Assembly: GCA_045593985.1 (NCBI GenBank)
Contig: JAZNXR010000065.1
Location: forward strand, 1-14,247
DNA: 14,247 nucleotides
Direction of reading: 5' to 3'
DNA from: Colimorpha_A sp045593985
Lineage (GTDB): Bacteria; Bacillota; Clostridia; Oscillospirales; CAG-272
Shown: piece after piece, positions 13,838-14,247 of the stretch
Layout: every line of letters starts with the position of its first letter
Numbering within the stretch: position 1 is the stretch's first letter
Notes under the pieces: generated by a model
Databases searched by the model: none
Seen by the model: only the letters and a program-made list of their open reading frames with translations
What the model was told of the DNA's origin: nothing
Program-made: the position numbers and the translations under genes

Positions 13838-14247
13838 ATGAAATCAGCAGTTCTTTATTCAAAAGAGGATTTAAGAATCGAAGAGCGTGAAATACCACAC
13901 GCTTATGGCGATAACGTACTTATCAAGATAAAGGCTTGCGGTATTTGCGGCACCGATATGCATATTTTCGACGGCGACGAGGGTGCGGCTCCCACCCCTA
14001 TGGGAACTACTCTCGGCCACGAGTTTGCAGGTGAGGTAGTGGCTATAGGCGAAAAGGTAAGCGGCATCAAGGTTGGAGACAAGGTTTGCGTTGACCCCAA
14101 CAAGCTTTGTAACGAGTGTAGCTTCTGCAAGGAGGGAGTCGGACACTTCTGCGAGAATATGATCGGTATAGGTACCACCGTTGACGGAGGCTTTGCCGAG
14201 TACTGTCTCGTTCCCATGTCCCAGGTATATAAGTTTGAAAAGGATAT
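13838..14247 (+). CDS. Zinc-dependent medium-chain dehydrogenase, polyol dehydrogenase-like (partial, runs off the right edge)
   Basis: The first 136 residues are present and the frame is open to the window end. It is the N-terminal GroES-like catalytic domain of a zinc-containing medium-chain dehydrogenase/reductase, which oxidises alcohols or polyols with NAD(P)+. Catalytic zinc ligands are visible as Cys37 in CGICGTD (34-40) and His61-Glu62 in LGHEFAGEV (59-67). The structural zinc cysteines are 91, 94, 97 and 105. GGFAEYCLVP (117-126) follows. The NAD-binding domain lies outside the window. The ATG at 13838 follows CGGAGGA (13826-13832) and begins 2 bases after the PfkB stop, so it belongs to the same operon. 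Sorbitol/iditol, butanediol, threonine and alcohol dehydrogenases share these features. A polyol substrate is favoured by the kinase next door. Confidence 0.88.
   Translation, partial: MKSAVLYSKEDLRIEEREIPHAYGDNVLIKIKACGICGTDMHIFDGDEGAAPTPMGTTLGHEFAGEVVAIGEKVSGIKVGDKVCVDPNKLCNECSFCKEGVGHFCENMIGIGTTVDGGFAEYCLVPMSQVYKFEKD

Noticed and set aside
1..14247. Mobile element, phage, CRISPR or defence island
   Set aside because: There are no transposase, integrase, repeat-spacer or restriction/toxin motifs. Genes are ordinary chromosomal housekeeping and metabolic genes with uniform promoter and codon style.

Overview
The window looks like chromosomal DNA from a low- to mid-GC Gram-positive bacterium, most likely an anaerobic member of the Clostridia. 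The evidence is dense, mostly co-directional genes with strong Shine-Dalgarno sites, consensus sigma-A-type promoters, an HPr with both His15 and the regulatory Ser46, and a rimM-trmD pair. Paired DUF4330 proteins beside an O-antigen-polymerase-like membrane protein also fit. I cannot name a genus. There are no tRNA or rRNA genes, no CRISPR array, no insertion sequence and no sign of phage. No gene-free stretch exceeds about 260 bases.

Layout. Bases 1-156 hold no gene I can support. An extended -10 promoter (157-165) leads into rimM-trmD (195-1380), which mature the 30S subunit and tRNA. The same strand continues with a polytopic Wzy/WaaL-type membrane protein (1403-3331) and two tandem, related single-pass DUF4330 proteins (3331-4329), a probable envelope-polymer module. 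A new promoter then drives ptsH (HPr), followed by a terminator. Next come uvrC, rsmD and coaD: nucleotide excision repair, 16S rRNA m2G966 methylation and coenzyme A synthesis. These three are nearly contiguous or overlapping and probably form one unit.

Bases 7653-9711 form a clean transcription unit: promoter, ATP-grasp ligase, Asp/Glu racemase, bidirectional terminator. The pair resembles the D-aspartate ligase and aspartate racemase module that makes the D-Asp cross-bridge of Enterococcus faecium peptidoglycan. This is the most interesting functional prediction in the window.

On the minus strand, facing that terminator, is a cytosolic neutral-ceramidase-like hydrolase (9717-11054). It is transcribed divergently from a four-gene run (11310 to the right edge): a GDPD-family phosphodiesterase with an altered metal site, a PHP-domain phosphatase-like hydrolase, a PfkB sugar kinase and a zinc-dependent medium-chain dehydrogenase cut by the window end. 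The 255-bp divergent region has two consensus promoters with small palindromes and repeats between and downstream of them. Together these genes suggest breakdown of a phosphodiester- or polyol-containing compound, with the released polyol oxidised by the dehydrogenase and the sugar phosphorylated by the kinase. The substrate cannot be read from the sequence.
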